From assembly GCA_934217675.1 (NCBI GenBank), contig CAKQCV010000001.1, positions 62,001 through 126,000 of the forward strand: 64,000 bases of DNA, in the 5' to 3' direction. Every line of letters starts with the position of its first letter. The first letter of the stretch is position 1. Below, in pieces: positions 1-6,822 of the stretch. The DNA comes from an uncultured Prevotella sp. Lineage in GTDB: Bacteria > Bacteroidota > Bacteroidia > Bacteroidales > Bacteroidaceae. A model generated the notes under the pieces. That model saw only the letters and a list, made by a program, of their open reading frames with translations. It had not been told where the DNA came from and did no database searches. Made by a program: the position numbers and the translations under genes.

Positions 1-304
1 TCCATTCGGGAACGGGCTTTGTAGTAACAGGTGTAGAAGTCTCAGTCGCCTTTGTACTCGTAACGGTTGTTTCGGCAGGCTTAGTTGTATTTGCCTTCGT
101 TGATGTTACTGACACACTTGTTGCTTCTGCTTCCGAAGCGGCGATGCGGTCATCGGAACTGTTCGTTGTAGCGACAGGCGTTACTTTGCGATTGTTCTCA
201 ACATAAGAGAGAGAGCTTTTGTTTGCATCGTTTGCACAGCCGCTGAAAGCTGTTACAACCATTATTGCAGTTAGCGTAATTGCAATTATTCTTGTACTTT
301 TCAT
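1..304 (-). CDS. Lipoprotein, cut by window edge
   Basis: The frame opens at an ATG at 304 and runs off the window at position 1, so only the first 101 residues are visible. The N-terminus is a lipoprotein signal peptide: two early basic residues, a hydrophobic stretch and a lipobox AFSGC with Cys23 as the predicted lipidated residue. The rest is a Ser/Thr/Ala-rich linker typical of surface-exposed lipoproteins. An AGGAG ribosome binding site precedes the start. No family is recognised. A terminator-like hairpin ends only about 10 bases before the ribosome binding site, so expression may depend on read-through or a regulated hairpin. Confidence 0.75.
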   Translation of the reverse strand, partial: MKSTRIIAITLTAIMVVTAFSGCANDANKSSLSYVENNRKVTPVATTNSSDDRIAASEAEATSVSVTSTKANTTKPAETTVTSTKATETSTPVTTKPVPEW

Positions 305-316
305 TTGTTTTTGCTC

Positions 317-359
317 CTAAAAAAAGAAATACTCTTGTAATCACGGAGATTACAAGAGT
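317..359 (-). terminator. Intrinsic terminator after the 420-638 gene
   Basis: A perfect 12-bp inverted repeat (331-342 with 348-359, 5-base loop) is followed on the minus strand by a T-rich tract at 317-330. It ends transcription from the 420-638 gene. Because the T tract abuts the ribosome binding site of the next lipoprotein gene, it may also act as an attenuator. Confidence 0.8.
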
Positions 360-419
360 TTGGTAATATATATAAACGACAGTTGTTGTCGTGAATCCCC
401 TGTTTTCTCTTTTGTTACG

Positions 420-638
420 TTATTTAGAGTGCTTTTTATTGACTTTTCCCTTGTCAATTCCTTTTTTCAAGCATTCTTCGCAGTATGTATGCCCTTTCCC
501 GTCAGGCAATATATTTACCGCTTTTGCCGCTTCTTGCATTGTGGTAATCTGGTCGTTTCCCATACAACATCTTGATTTACCACAACCTGTACACTGCACG
601 ATGTATTGGTTGGTGTCTTTGTACCACCATATTGGCAT
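420..638 (-). CDS. Small cysteine-rich, zinc-ribbon-like protein
   Basis: A 72-residue basic protein with two Cys clusters: CTGC with a following CC near residues 17-25, and CEEC near residues 53-56. This spacing suggests a structural zinc site. The start at 638 has a GGAAG ribosome binding site 6-8 bases upstream. It lies between a terminator and the 657-995 gene and is probably co-transcribed with the latter from the promoter at 1041-1069. The C-terminus is Lys-rich and ends HSK. No family is assigned. A longer overlapping frame exists but lacks a good ribosome binding site. Confidence 0.6.
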   Translation of the reverse strand: MPIWWYKDTNQYIVQCTGCGKSRCCMGNDQITTMQEAAKAVNILPDGKGHTYCEECLKKGIDKGKVNKKHSK

Positions 639-656
639 TTTATCACTTCCTTTGTC

Positions 657-995
657 TTAGGTGTCCTTGTACAATTGTTCAACCGTGTGGCATATTTCAT
701 TGAAATCTTCTTTGTCATACAAATTTTTATCTATTGTAATAGTTGCATTGGCATAAGAACGAAGGTCAAGATTTCTTGTGTTGTATGCAAGCAAGACAAG
801 GTTATTTGCTTCTTCATGACTTTTGGTGAAGACGTAAATAAGATTTTCGTTATCTCCAACAGGATTGAAGCATATAACATTCGGAACGCTAATCTCTTTT
901 TTCGCCCAAGAGAAAGTTACTCTATCAAATGCGCATATATCTGATGTTGTCACATAAATGAGACCATTTTCAACTTGAACAAGCACATCTACCAT
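657..995 (-). CDS. Hypothetical protein, first gene after a consensus promoter
   Basis: A 112-residue soluble protein with alternating beta-like segments in the first half and a charged helical C-terminus. It has no signal peptide or membrane segment. The start at 995 is preceded by AGAAAGGA. It is the first gene downstream of a consensus promoter at 1041-1069, so it is probably well expressed and followed by the 420-638 gene. No family is recognised. Confidence 0.65.
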   Translation of the reverse strand: MVDVLVQVENGLIYVTTSDICAFDRVTFSWAKKEISVPNVICFNPVGDNENLIYVFTKSHEEANNLVLLAYNTRNLDLRSYANATITIDKNLYDKEDFNEICHTVEQLYKDT

Positions 996-1040
996 GTTAA
1001 AATTTCCTTTCTCATAAAGTTGCTTCTGTTCATTGCCTAT

Positions 1041-1069
1041 ATTATAGCATAATGTAATGCAAATGTCAA
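1041..1069 (-). promoter_or_regulatory. Consensus sigma-A promoter, class I copy 1
   Basis: Read on the minus strand, TTGACA (1069-1064), a 17-base spacer and TATAAT (1046-1041). The spacer contains GCAT-N6-ATGC, a dyad that is kept in the other class I copies at 3491, 5917 and 12168. It drives the 657-995 gene. The conserved spacer suggests an operator for a common repressor. Confidence 0.85.
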
Positions 1070-1120
1070 TACAAAACCCTTGTTCAAAAGAATTTAATTT
1101 TTTCTTTTCTAAAAAATTAT

Positions 1121-1149
1121 AGCCCTGTTTGAATGATACAAACGGGGCT
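1121..1149 (-). terminator. Intrinsic terminator after the 1160-1456 gene
   Basis: An 11-bp stem with one mismatch (1121-1131 with 1139-1149) is followed on the minus strand by an A/T-rich tract containing six consecutive T. It ends the operon that reads through 1511-1906 and 1160-1456, just before the class I promoter at 1041. Confidence 0.75.
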
Positions 1150-1159
1150 AATATGATGT

Positions 1160-1456
1160 TTATAAATCTCTTTGTATTTTGTTTTTGGAACGTGGATTTG
1201 TATTATTTTCACTTTTTTGAGATGGCAAGTTTGAAAAATATTTTTCACACGTCTCTTTTGATTTATTTATATAATTAAGTTCGTGGTTATCGTTCCATTC
1301 ACCAATGTCTGCAATCTCAGTTTCAAACGGTGCTTGAATACAGTCAAAGCGACTGCTTAACATTTCTCTTGCAAATGTTTCAATGTCTTTGCATTCCTCG
1401 TATGCGCCATCATCGGGGAAAATCATATATCCTGTTACTTTTACTATCTGAGCCAT
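1160..1456 (-). CDS. Hypothetical acidic protein with KNKIQRDL tail
   Basis: A 98-residue protein that is not recognised. The start at 1456 is preceded by AGAAAGGA. It begins with a beta-like segment and is acidic up to about residue 75, followed by a basic, Asn/Ser-rich tail ending KNKIQRDL. The same eight residues end the neighbouring 1511-1906 protein, and the underlying DNA is nearly identical (1159-1193 and 1510-1544). The two genes are otherwise unlike each other, so the tail looks copied. It is followed by a terminator. Confidence 0.6.
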   Translation of the reverse strand: MAQIVKVTGYMIFPDDGAYEECKDIETFAREMLSSRFDCIQAPFETEIADIGEWNDNHELNYINKSKETCEKYFSNLPSQKSENNTNPRSKNKIQRDL

Positions 1457-1509
1457 AGCGTCATATCCTTTCTGCTTTTTTAGTTAGTGCTACTATAAAA
1501 GAATGACGC

Positions 1510-1544
1510 TTTATAAATCTCTTTGTATTTTATTTTTGGGACGT
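1510..1544 (-). repeat. Duplicated gene-end segment (partner at 1159-1193)
   Basis: About 35 bases covering the last codons and stop of the 1511-1906 gene are almost identical to those at the end of the 1160-1456 gene, with only a few substitutions. The shared stretch encodes the common tail KNKIQRDL. It indicates a copied 3' end by recombination or gene conversion. Confidence 0.75.
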
Positions 1545-1906
1545 TGTTCCTTATCGTTTTCCTTCACTTTCGCTACAGTGTTAAGCCATACAAGGTAGCA
1601 GTCTGTGTCTGTGATAAATTCGGCACTTGTATCAGCATCAAATTCACTTTCTCCGTCAAGCAGAACATTATCATTCTCTATCAAGCTATCATAAAACTTT
1701 ACGTTATCTGAACGCTTGATAATATGCTCGATTTTCATTTCATAAAGAGCATCGTCTTCTTTTGAATATAAATAGGCTGTATCTCCGACATAGCAATTGC
1801 TTTCGTCAATGAAATAGTCTAATTCTTCGTTAGTGTCTTCGTTATATGAAGAACAAGTGTATTGCTCATCGTTGAAGATTGAGTCTTTGTTAAGTGCTTT
1901 TGTCAT
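1511..1906 (-). CDS. Hypothetical acidic protein with KNKIQRDL tail
   Basis: A 131-residue, strongly acidic soluble protein with no recognised domain. The start at 1906 has an AGAGGA ribosome binding site. The C-terminal eight residues, KNKIQRDL, match those of the downstream 1160-1456 protein. It is likely in one operon with that gene and with the 1935-2705 gene upstream. The acidic character recalls DNA-mimic or antirestriction proteins, but nothing specific supports that role. Confidence 0.6.
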   Translation of the reverse strand: MTKALNKDSIFNDEQYTCSSYNEDTNEELDYFIDESNCYVGDTAYLYSKEDDALYEMKIEHIIKRSDNVKFYDSLIENDNVLLDGESEFDADTSAEFITDTDCYLVWLNTVAKVKENDKEQRPKNKIQRDL

Positions 1907-1934
1907 AATAATATCCTCTTTTCTTTCTCATTGC

Positions 1935-2705
1935 TTATCTGGAAAAATCCTCTTGTTTTTTGTGCCTGATATTTAAGTTGTCGTGTTCATAGCTTTTCTG
2001 TCTTTTTTGAGCCAGTGTTTCCATAAAAGTGTCTATTTCATCAAAGTCTTGTTTTACCTCTTTAAGTTCTTCTAATGATAATTTTCTTTGACTACCGTTT
2101 TTGTCGTAGGTGTAAAGAGAAAAGCCTTCGTAAGATTTTACTACCTGTACGATGTTTCTTTCGTCAAGGTAGACACTGTATTTGCAACCGTAAACTTCTC
2201 CAATTTGATTTTTGAGTTGGTTTGTAAGGACGCTGTATTCATCGTGAGTAACAAAATATTTCATTTCCTCATTCAGGCAAACCGCAAGTTGGTGATGGAA
2301 TATACGGTCGATGTATTTACCGATGTTACCAAAATGTTGAATGCGAGTAGTATCATTGAAGAAGTGTATTAATCCAACTTTGAAATAGTTATCTACCATC
2401 TGTTCAGAATCATTTCTCTTCAGCCATGCTTTAAGAGAAACGGTTTTTACTTCGCCGTAAGAATCCTTCGGCAGAGTTTCTTTTTCATTGTCAAATTTAT
2501 TAACAAGATTTATAACATAACTGAGTTTTCCGTTTGTCATTTCATCAACAAATTTGATTTTTTCTTCTTTGGAGATAGCGTTCTCACACTTGAATGTATA
2601 AGGTACTCTGTATGTATTTTCAAATACTTCGTAGCTACTCCATTTAAGATTTTCGTTAATCGCTTCTTCTCTGAGGCGCATATCTTCAACTTTCCATTCA
2701 AACAT
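1935..2705 (-). CDS. Hypothetical protein ending FSR
   Basis: A 256-residue soluble protein, not recognised. It appears mixed alpha/beta with a Lys/Glu-rich helical C-terminal third that ends QEDFSR, a near variant of the Glu-Arg tail seen on many proteins of this element. The start at 2705 has a GAGAGG ribosome binding site. Its transcript would begin at the class II promoter near 2873-2895, leaving a leader of about 165 bases that contains a small GCCC/GGGC hairpin shortly before the start. Confidence 0.65.
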   Translation of the reverse strand: MFEWKVEDMRLREEAINENLKWSSYEVFENTYRVPYTFKCENAISKEEKIKFVDEMTNGKLSYVINLVNKFDNEKETLPKDSYGEVKTVSLKAWLKRNDSEQMVDNYFKVGLIHFFNDTTRIQHFGNIGKYIDRIFHHQLAVCLNEEMKYFVTHDEYSVLTNQLKNQIGEVYGCKYSVYLDERNIVQVVKSYEGFSLYTYDKNGSQRKLSLEELKEVKQDFDEIDTFMETLAQKRQKSYEHDNLNIRHKKQEDFSR

Positions 2706-2872
2706 TTTGTTACCTCTCGTTCATATCGTATGTTTTTCTTTGCCCTTACGGGCTTCCATTTTTGTGTCTTAAAACCAGTGCCTATATTTAAGCATTTTGT
2801 GTTGCAAACAACGATACAAAACCTTTTACAAGTACGATTTATAGGACACAATAAATTTATTTCTCTCTATTT

Positions 2873-2895
2873 TATTTATGGTTCACAAAGCCACA
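2873..2895 (-). promoter_or_regulatory. Class II promoter/operator, upstream of 1935-2705
   Basis: On the minus strand the core reads TGGCT-TTGTG-AACCA followed by TAAATA, with a TTGTTA-like hexamer before it. This is the same arrangement as about twenty other sites in the window. It starts immediately after the T tract of the ncRNA terminator at 2904-2933. Edges are accurate to within a base or two. Confidence 0.65.
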
Positions 2896-2903
2896 TAACA
2901 AAA

Positions 2904-2933
2904 AATACGCCCTGTCGAATAACAGGACGTATT
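2904..2933 (-). terminator. Terminator of the CRISPR-like ncRNA unit
   Basis: An 11-bp stem with one G-T pair (2904-2914 with 2923-2933) is followed on the minus strand by six T. It closes the transcription unit that begins at the class I promoter at 3491-3519. The next class II promoter follows at once. Confidence 0.8.
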
Positions 2934-2966
2934 CGTATAAGCGGAATTATTTCTTTATCAGAGGTT

Positions 2967-3285
2967 CTTACACACTAACGTGCAGGTTGCTTCGTTAGCC
3001 TCAACCGCAGGTTGCGTCCTTTGGCGGTTACTATTTACCGTCAGACGCAGAACTTACACCACGCACTTGATGTGCGTGTTGCTTCAAGTTCGGGATGAAT
3101 TTCGTGAATCTCATTATTCTTACGCCACACACTTGACGTGCGTGTTGCTTCAAAGAGCTTGAAATAGCACCGCCTAAAACGGTTCTTACGCCACACACTT
3201 GACGTGCGTGTTGCTTCTTGCAACGCTTGCCAGGATAACAGGGCTTTCCTATCTTACGCCACACACTTGACGTGCGTGTTGCTTC
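2967..3285 (-). CRISPR. CRISPR-like array 1, without cas genes in the window
   Basis: Repeats of 33 bases start at 3053, 3119, 3185 and 3253. The last three are identical and the first has three substitutions. A shortened degenerate copy lies at 2967-2993. The spacers (3086-3118, 3152-3184, 3218-3252) are 33, 33 and 35 bases and unrelated to each other. Each repeat carries CACGCAC and GTGTGTG on the minus strand, a 7-bp stem with one G-U pair and a GTCAA loop. Repeats are best preserved next to the leader and decay at the far end, as in CRISPR arrays. No cas gene is present, so function is unproven. Structural RNA repeats are the alternative. Confidence 0.5.
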
Positions 3286-3421
3286 AGCAAAAATGCACTA
3301 ATATGCGTGATGCCTGTACGGATTTTATGTACAGGGTTTGTACCTTACCGAGAGTTAAGCTACTACCCGAAAGCAGAATTACGCCCACTTGCTCGGTTTA
3401 AGGACGCTAAGTCGCCCTATT
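3286..3421 (-). other. Conserved leader-like structured block, copy 1
   Basis: This 136-base block directly precedes the first repeat in transcription order and is repeated at 7870-8005 with only a handful of differences. It can form CCTGTAC/GTACAGG (3313-3319 with 3329-3335) and a longer stem from 3343-3352 with 3392-3403. It also contains two weak repeat-like pieces: one with CACT..TGCGTG beside the array, and TTACGCCCACTTG near 3380. It may be a CRISPR leader, a structured RNA domain, or a protein binding site. Confidence 0.55.
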
Positions 3422-3490
3422 CGTATGCGAATACTCCTGCTCTTTTATGTGAGCTTGCGGTTCGCACACGGCACTGTTTTGAATGACTTA

Positions 3491-3519
3491 ATTATAGCAT
3501 AATGTAATGCAAATGTCAA
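3491..3519 (-). promoter_or_regulatory. Consensus sigma-A promoter, class I copy 2, for the ncRNA
   Basis: On the minus strand TTGACA (3519-3514), a 17-base spacer and TATAAT (3496-3491), with the GCAT-N6-ATGC dyad in the spacer. The 40-base region is almost identical to the copy at 1041. No protein start follows for over 780 bases, so this promoter serves the CRISPR-like RNA. Confidence 0.85.
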
Positions 3520-3542
3520 TACAAAACGCTATATGTAATGCT

Positions 3543-3737
3543 TTAGTTTTTGACTATTGCTATTCCGCAATTAGGGCAGTAGTTCGGTTCTACTTCATAA
3601 TAGTCGCTTTTTTCGTTATCATAGCCCATAAGGTTATGACAAGTGAACCCACATTCTGAACAGATAAATTCGTCCAAAGGGTTTCTTTTTGTTTTGTTTA
3701 TACCGTACTTTATCAGTTTTGCGTTATCTTTCATCAT
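3543..3737 (-). CDS. Small zinc-ribbon protein
   Basis: A 64-residue protein with two CxxC knuckles (CSEC and CPNC) about 35 residues apart, the pattern of a rubredoxin-like zinc ribbon common in phage and plasmid accessory genes. I chose the ATG at 3737 because an AGAAAG ribosome binding site lies about 8 bases upstream; an in-frame ATG 69 bases earlier lacks one. The start overlaps the end of the 3724-4377 gene by 14 bases, which suggests translational coupling. It is the last gene before the ncRNA promoter. Confidence 0.65.
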   Translation of the reverse strand: MMKDNAKLIKYGINKTKRNPLDEFICSECGFTCHNLMGYDNEKSDYYEVEPNYCPNCGIAIVKN

Positions 3738-4377
3738 ATTCAAAATCTTTCTGCTTTTCAAGCTGATTATAAGCCATTTCATAACCGACCGCCCACAGGT
3801 ACACACGCATATTTATACTGCGTCCGCAGTCATAAAGCCACTCATAATACTCTGAGTCCAGTTCTTGCAAGAAGTTTGTCATATCTGTCGAATAACGCAG
3901 TTTGGTATCTGAATACCAATTCTCATCAATATCCGATTTCACAGCTTCCCAAAGTTCTTCTTCCGTATCGGCAGAATACCATAAATGCTTTTTGCAGGCT
4001 TCAAGCAATTCATCAGTCTCTAACTCCATATAGTTTTTCAGTTGATATTTGATGCCTTCATAAGCGTTGTCTGGGTCGTAGACATATTTGTCAGTCGAAC
4101 ACTGAAATTTGCTTATGAAGTAATAAATATCTTTGAGATAGCTTTTCATTTCTTTCGGACTGACTGCGTTATACCATGTTGCAACGCAGTCACCCAAATC
4201 GCCGCTTATTATCAGGTTGCCTCTTTTTTTGTCGAGAATGTAATTAACGTAATGGTCGATACTTCCATCGGCTTTGCGCCAATCGAAAATTAAATAGCGG
4301 TCAGTATCCTGTATCAGAGTTGCCTTATGCGAAGCAAACCTTTTTTTACAATCGTTTAATATTTCTTCTTCAATCAT
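3724..4377 (-). CDS. Hypothetical phage-like protein ending DER
   Basis: A 217-residue acidic soluble protein, not assigned to a named family; similar proteins occur in Firmicutes phages and conjugative elements, to my knowledge. The first 70 residues look like a small beta domain, the rest is helical and rich in Trp, Tyr, Asp and Glu. It ends EFEYDER, one of the Glu-Arg C-termini of this element. The start at 4377 has an AAGGAG ribosome binding site and overlaps the stop of the 4374-4772 gene by 4 bases, so the two are translationally coupled. Confidence 0.7.
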   Translation of the reverse strand: MIEEEILNDCKKRFASHKATLIQDTDRYLIFDWRKADGSIDHYVNYILDKKRGNLIISGDLGDCVATWYNAVSPKEMKSYLKDIYYFISKFQCSTDKYVYDPDNAYEGIKYQLKNYMELETDELLEACKKHLWYSADTEEELWEAVKSDIDENWYSDTKLRYSTDMTNFLQELDSEYYEWLYDCGRSINMRVYLWAVGYEMAYNQLEKQKDFEYDER

Positions 4378-4772
4378 TTGTTTATCTCCTTTATCAGTTC
4401 GGGGTTGTCATAGATGTTACCGATGACTTCAACGTCACCGTTGTTATAATCGGAAAAATCAATTATCATTTTTTCAAATTCTATGACAAATCTTGCTGTA
4501 TCTGTGTCAAAATAAATTTCTCCGACATCAAATGTTTCTGTGTCACGAATAATATTTCCCTCAAAAATCGGTCTGCCGTTTTTGTCAGGCAACTCAGTGT
4601 ATTGACCTACGGTTTCGGGAATGACTTCGTATATTGTAAGAGCAGAATCAAGAATACAACGGCAAATATAAAACGGTTGACCTTTTGGAACAATTAAATC
4701 GTTCCCAAGTAAACAACCTTCAACCCACTCACCATTATCCTTCCGTTTCCCATGAAATAAATTTTCTCTCAT
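4374..4772 (-). CDS. YopX family protein
   Basis: A 132-residue protein with the layout of the phage YopX family: an N-terminal segment with FHGKRKDNGEWVEG, then VGQYTELPDKNGRPIFEGNI around residues 57-76, then a beta-rich C-terminal part. YopX proteins are small, beta-rich and of unknown function, and are common in Firmicutes prophages. The start at 4772 is preceded by GAGGAG. It overlaps the upstream 4769-5122 gene by 4 bases and the downstream gene by 4 bases, giving a tight three-gene module with a phage flavour. Confidence 0.8.
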   Translation of the reverse strand: MRENLFHGKRKDNGEWVEGCLLGNDLIVPKGQPFYICRCILDSALTIYEVIPETVGQYTELPDKNGRPIFEGNIIRDTETFDVGEIYFDTDTARFVIEFEKMIIDFSDYNNGDVEVIGNIYDNPELIKEINK

Positions 4773-5122
4773 TTTTCTTCTCCTCTCATTTTAGCTCCGC
4801 AGTGACAATAAGGATAGTTTTCTAATCTATCACCGCAGATAATATTTATTGTTCGACCACATAAAGAACACGTATAAAAATTATCTCTCTTGTCATAGCC
4901 TTCATTATGAATCCATTCTCCGTGCCTTATTTCCTCAGCTTCTATGGTAGGAACGTTTTTATCTATAGTTGCCATTAAAGTGTCAATTACATTCATTGCA
5001 CCTTCCTGTTCATATATATTTTCAGGGAAGACAGCTTTGTTACGAGATATAATAGCCATTGCCTTTTCTCTTTTAAGAGCGTTAATAAGCTCTTTTTTTC
5101 GTATGCAGATTTTGTCGTCCAT
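4769..5122 (-). CDS. Phage-like zinc-ribbon protein
   Basis: A 117-residue protein. The first 65 residues are helical and charged; the C-terminal half has a zinc ribbon with CSLC near residue 86 and CHC near residues 106-108, preceded by GEWIHNEGY, a pattern I know from small phage proteins in Clostridia. The start at 5122 has AGAAAGGA. It is the first gene of the coupled 5122-3724 module. The function is unknown; nucleic acid binding is only a guess. Confidence 0.7.
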   Translation of the reverse strand: MDDKICIRKKELINALKREKAMAIISRNKAVFPENIYEQEGAMNVIDTLMATIDKNVPTIEAEEIRHGEWIHNEGYDKRDNFYTCSLCGRTINIICGDRLENYPYCHCGAKMRGEEK

Positions 5123-5161
5123 TTTGTTTCCTTTCTAATTCGGTACGTTTTTGCCAATTTA

Positions 5162-5875
5162 TCAATTTGTTTGTTTCACATTTCCGTTTGCTATCAGATA
5201 AGAACGAGAATTTAACGCTCTGACAGAATCCCCATAACTGTCTTCATAATTGTAAACTTCTTTAGATACCGTATATACTTCTACCGAGAACGAGTATTCT
5301 TTGAAAAGTTTGCTGAGAGTTTCAACAATTTCGTTATATTCATAAGGAGTTTTAGTTGTATATACGCAAGCGTTTATACTGTGACAATTTTTCAAGTATT
5401 CGTTATAATTTTCAAAGCGTCCCCATGCGTAAAAAAATTCCGATTGAGTATTAATAAACAACTTAAAATCAGAAGGATATTTTTCTTTGAGATTTTTATT
5501 TGCAACATCGTCAAACAGTACGGAGCAATAATTATCTGAATACTGTTCGTTTTGCCAAACCTGCACCTTAAATTGATTTTCGTTTTTGTCTGAATATGTG
5601 TAATATTTCGTCCACGAATTTTCGCTTTCTTCTGAAACATAAGTAAAATTGTTGCCACTGTATTTCGTGTTCAAGTACAATTCAACCTTGTTTGCATCAT
5701 TGTAATGGCATTCAAAATTATAAGTAATAAACATTGCCATATACATCACTAAAACCACAAGAGTGAAAAGTATATTATGAGTAAGTGCATTTTCTTTGTC
5801 ATCGCTTTCAAGATATATATGCGCCACTGCTGAAACACCCGTAATTATTACGGATAAGATAAATATAAAAAACAT
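5162..5875 (-). CDS. Membrane protein with two N-terminal helices
   Basis: A 237-residue protein. Residues 1-20 and about 31-52 are hydrophobic membrane segments; the remaining roughly 180 residues are hydrophilic, Tyr/Asn-rich and may form an extracytoplasmic domain. No family is recognised. The start at 5875 has AAAGGAG. It lies directly behind the class I promoter at 5917-5945 and upstream of the phage-like 5122-3724 module. Confidence 0.7.
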   Translation of the reverse strand: MFFIFILSVIITGVSAVAHIYLESDDKENALTHNILFTLVVLVMYMAMFITYNFECHYNDANKVELYLNTKYSGNNFTYVSEESENSWTKYYTYSDKNENQFKVQVWQNEQYSDNYCSVLFDDVANKNLKEKYPSDFKLFINTQSEFFYAWGRFENYNEYLKNCHSINACVYTTKTPYEYNEIVETLSKLFKEYSFSVEVYTVSKEVYNYEDSYGDSVRALNSRSYLIANGNVKQTN

Positions 5876-5916
5876 TTTTCTCCTTTAAGCATCAAAGCAT
5901 TTATGTTTGTGCCTAT

Positions 5917-5945
5917 ATTATAGCATTTTGTAATGCAATTGTCAA
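5917..5945 (-). promoter_or_regulatory. Consensus sigma-A promoter, class I copy 3
   Basis: On the minus strand TTGACA (5945-5940), 17-base spacer, TATAAT (5922-5917). The spacer again has a GCATT/AATGC dyad, slightly changed from the other copies but with the symmetry kept. It drives the 5162-5875 gene. Confidence 0.85.
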
Positions 5946-6030
5946 TACAAAATGCTATAATGGGTGGAGTAATATCAATTTCAATTGGAGCTTCTTAAAT
6001 TGCTTTTGTCAATATAAACCACTTTGTCTG

Positions 6031-6771
6031 TCAGTTACTTTGCATATTGTTAAGCGACATTATGCTGTTGTATAAGACCTGTAACTTGCTTTCCTTATCG
6101 TATTTTTCAATATGCAGATGACCGCTGAACCATTGTTTGTAATTTGTTTTATTTTTAATGTTTTCGAGAAAGTCTGATGTGTCATCTGTTATTGGTAATA
6201 TTATTTTTTCTTCTGCAAATTTGTTTATAACTGACGAAGGAACAGTGTGACTGAGAATAAAGTCAACGTTGTAATTATGCTTGGCTAAATTGTTCAAAGC
6301 GTTTTCTTTTTCATCTGGTTGTGCCAATTCTTTTTCCCACCAACTGATATTTGGTGTTCGATATTGCTTATCATGCGAAGAAGCTCCACCAAAAGCAAAA
6401 AACGTTTTACCGTCTATTTTGTACACTTCTCCTCTCATAAGATGATAGATATTTTCAGCATAAGGGTGAGGCTGAACTTTGCCGCTGAACATTTCAGCTA
6501 TGGGCTGTTTTTCCCAATAGTTGAAATTATCATGATTGCCGTCAACCCACAGTATTGTGTAAGGGCGAGCGGCAAGCCAATGTATCCAGTAAAGATATTC
6601 GGCATATTGTCCTTTTTGTTTCATAATATCTTCGTCAAAAAAAGGAAATCCGAAATCGCCTAAAATTATCAGATAGTCATTTCTTGTCAGTTCTCTGCTC
6701 TCTTTCCAATTATGAAAAGAAAGTTTTTTAACATCTATTTCTCCGTGCGTATCACCAGTAAGGTAAATCAT
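6031..6771 (-). CDS. Calcineurin-like metallophosphoesterase
   Basis: A 246-residue cytosolic enzyme with the full set of metallophosphoesterase motifs in order: GDTHGEID near the N-terminus, GDFGFPF near residue 40, GNHDN near residue 80, SHTVP near residue 175 and GHLH near residue 219. These Asp, His and Asn residues bind a two-metal centre. The substrate cannot be read from sequence; phage and plasmid members include phosphodiesterases and protein phosphatases. The start at 6771 has a GAGG ribosome binding site. It follows the HD hydrolase gene, from which a terminator separates it. Confidence 0.9.
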   Translation of the reverse strand: MIYLTGDTHGEIDVKKLSFHNWKESRELTRNDYLIILGDFGFPFFDEDIMKQKGQYAEYLYWIHWLAARPYTILWVDGNHDNFNYWEKQPIAEMFSGKVQPHPYAENIYHLMRGEVYKIDGKTFFAFGGASSHDKQYRTPNISWWEKELAQPDEKENALNNLAKHNYNVDFILSHTVPSSVINKFAEEKIILPITDDTSDFLENIKNKTNYKQWFSGHLHIEKYDKESKLQVLYNSIMSLNNMQSN

Positions 6772-6795
6772 ATTAGCCTCTTTTCTTAATACGAA

Positions 6796-6817
6796 AGCCC
6801 CTGAAAGAACAGGGGCT
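6796..6817 (-). terminator. Hairpin after the HD-domain gene
   Basis: A perfect 8-bp GC-rich stem (AGCCCCTG at 6796-6803 with CAGGGGCT at 6810-6817) follows the stop codon of the 6823-7647 gene on the minus strand. The T tract after it is weak, so termination may be partial. Confidence 0.6.
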
Positions 6818-6822
6818 TATAA

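Larger units (their letters stand above)
2904..3484 (-). ncRNA. Stand-alone transcript carrying structured leader and CRISPR-like repeats
   Basis: A perfect sigma-A promoter (3491-3519) and an intrinsic terminator (2904-2933) bracket about 580 bases with no plausible protein gene. The predicted RNA starts near 3484, has a structured 5' part (including 3286-3421) and then a series of 33-base hairpin-forming repeats separated by unique 33-35-base segments. A second copy of the leader and repeats lies at 7723-8005. The size and isolated, highly structured nature also recall large ornate bacterial RNAs such as ROOL or GOLLD, but identical repeats with unique spacers fit a CRISPR-like array better. 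Confidence 0.6.
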
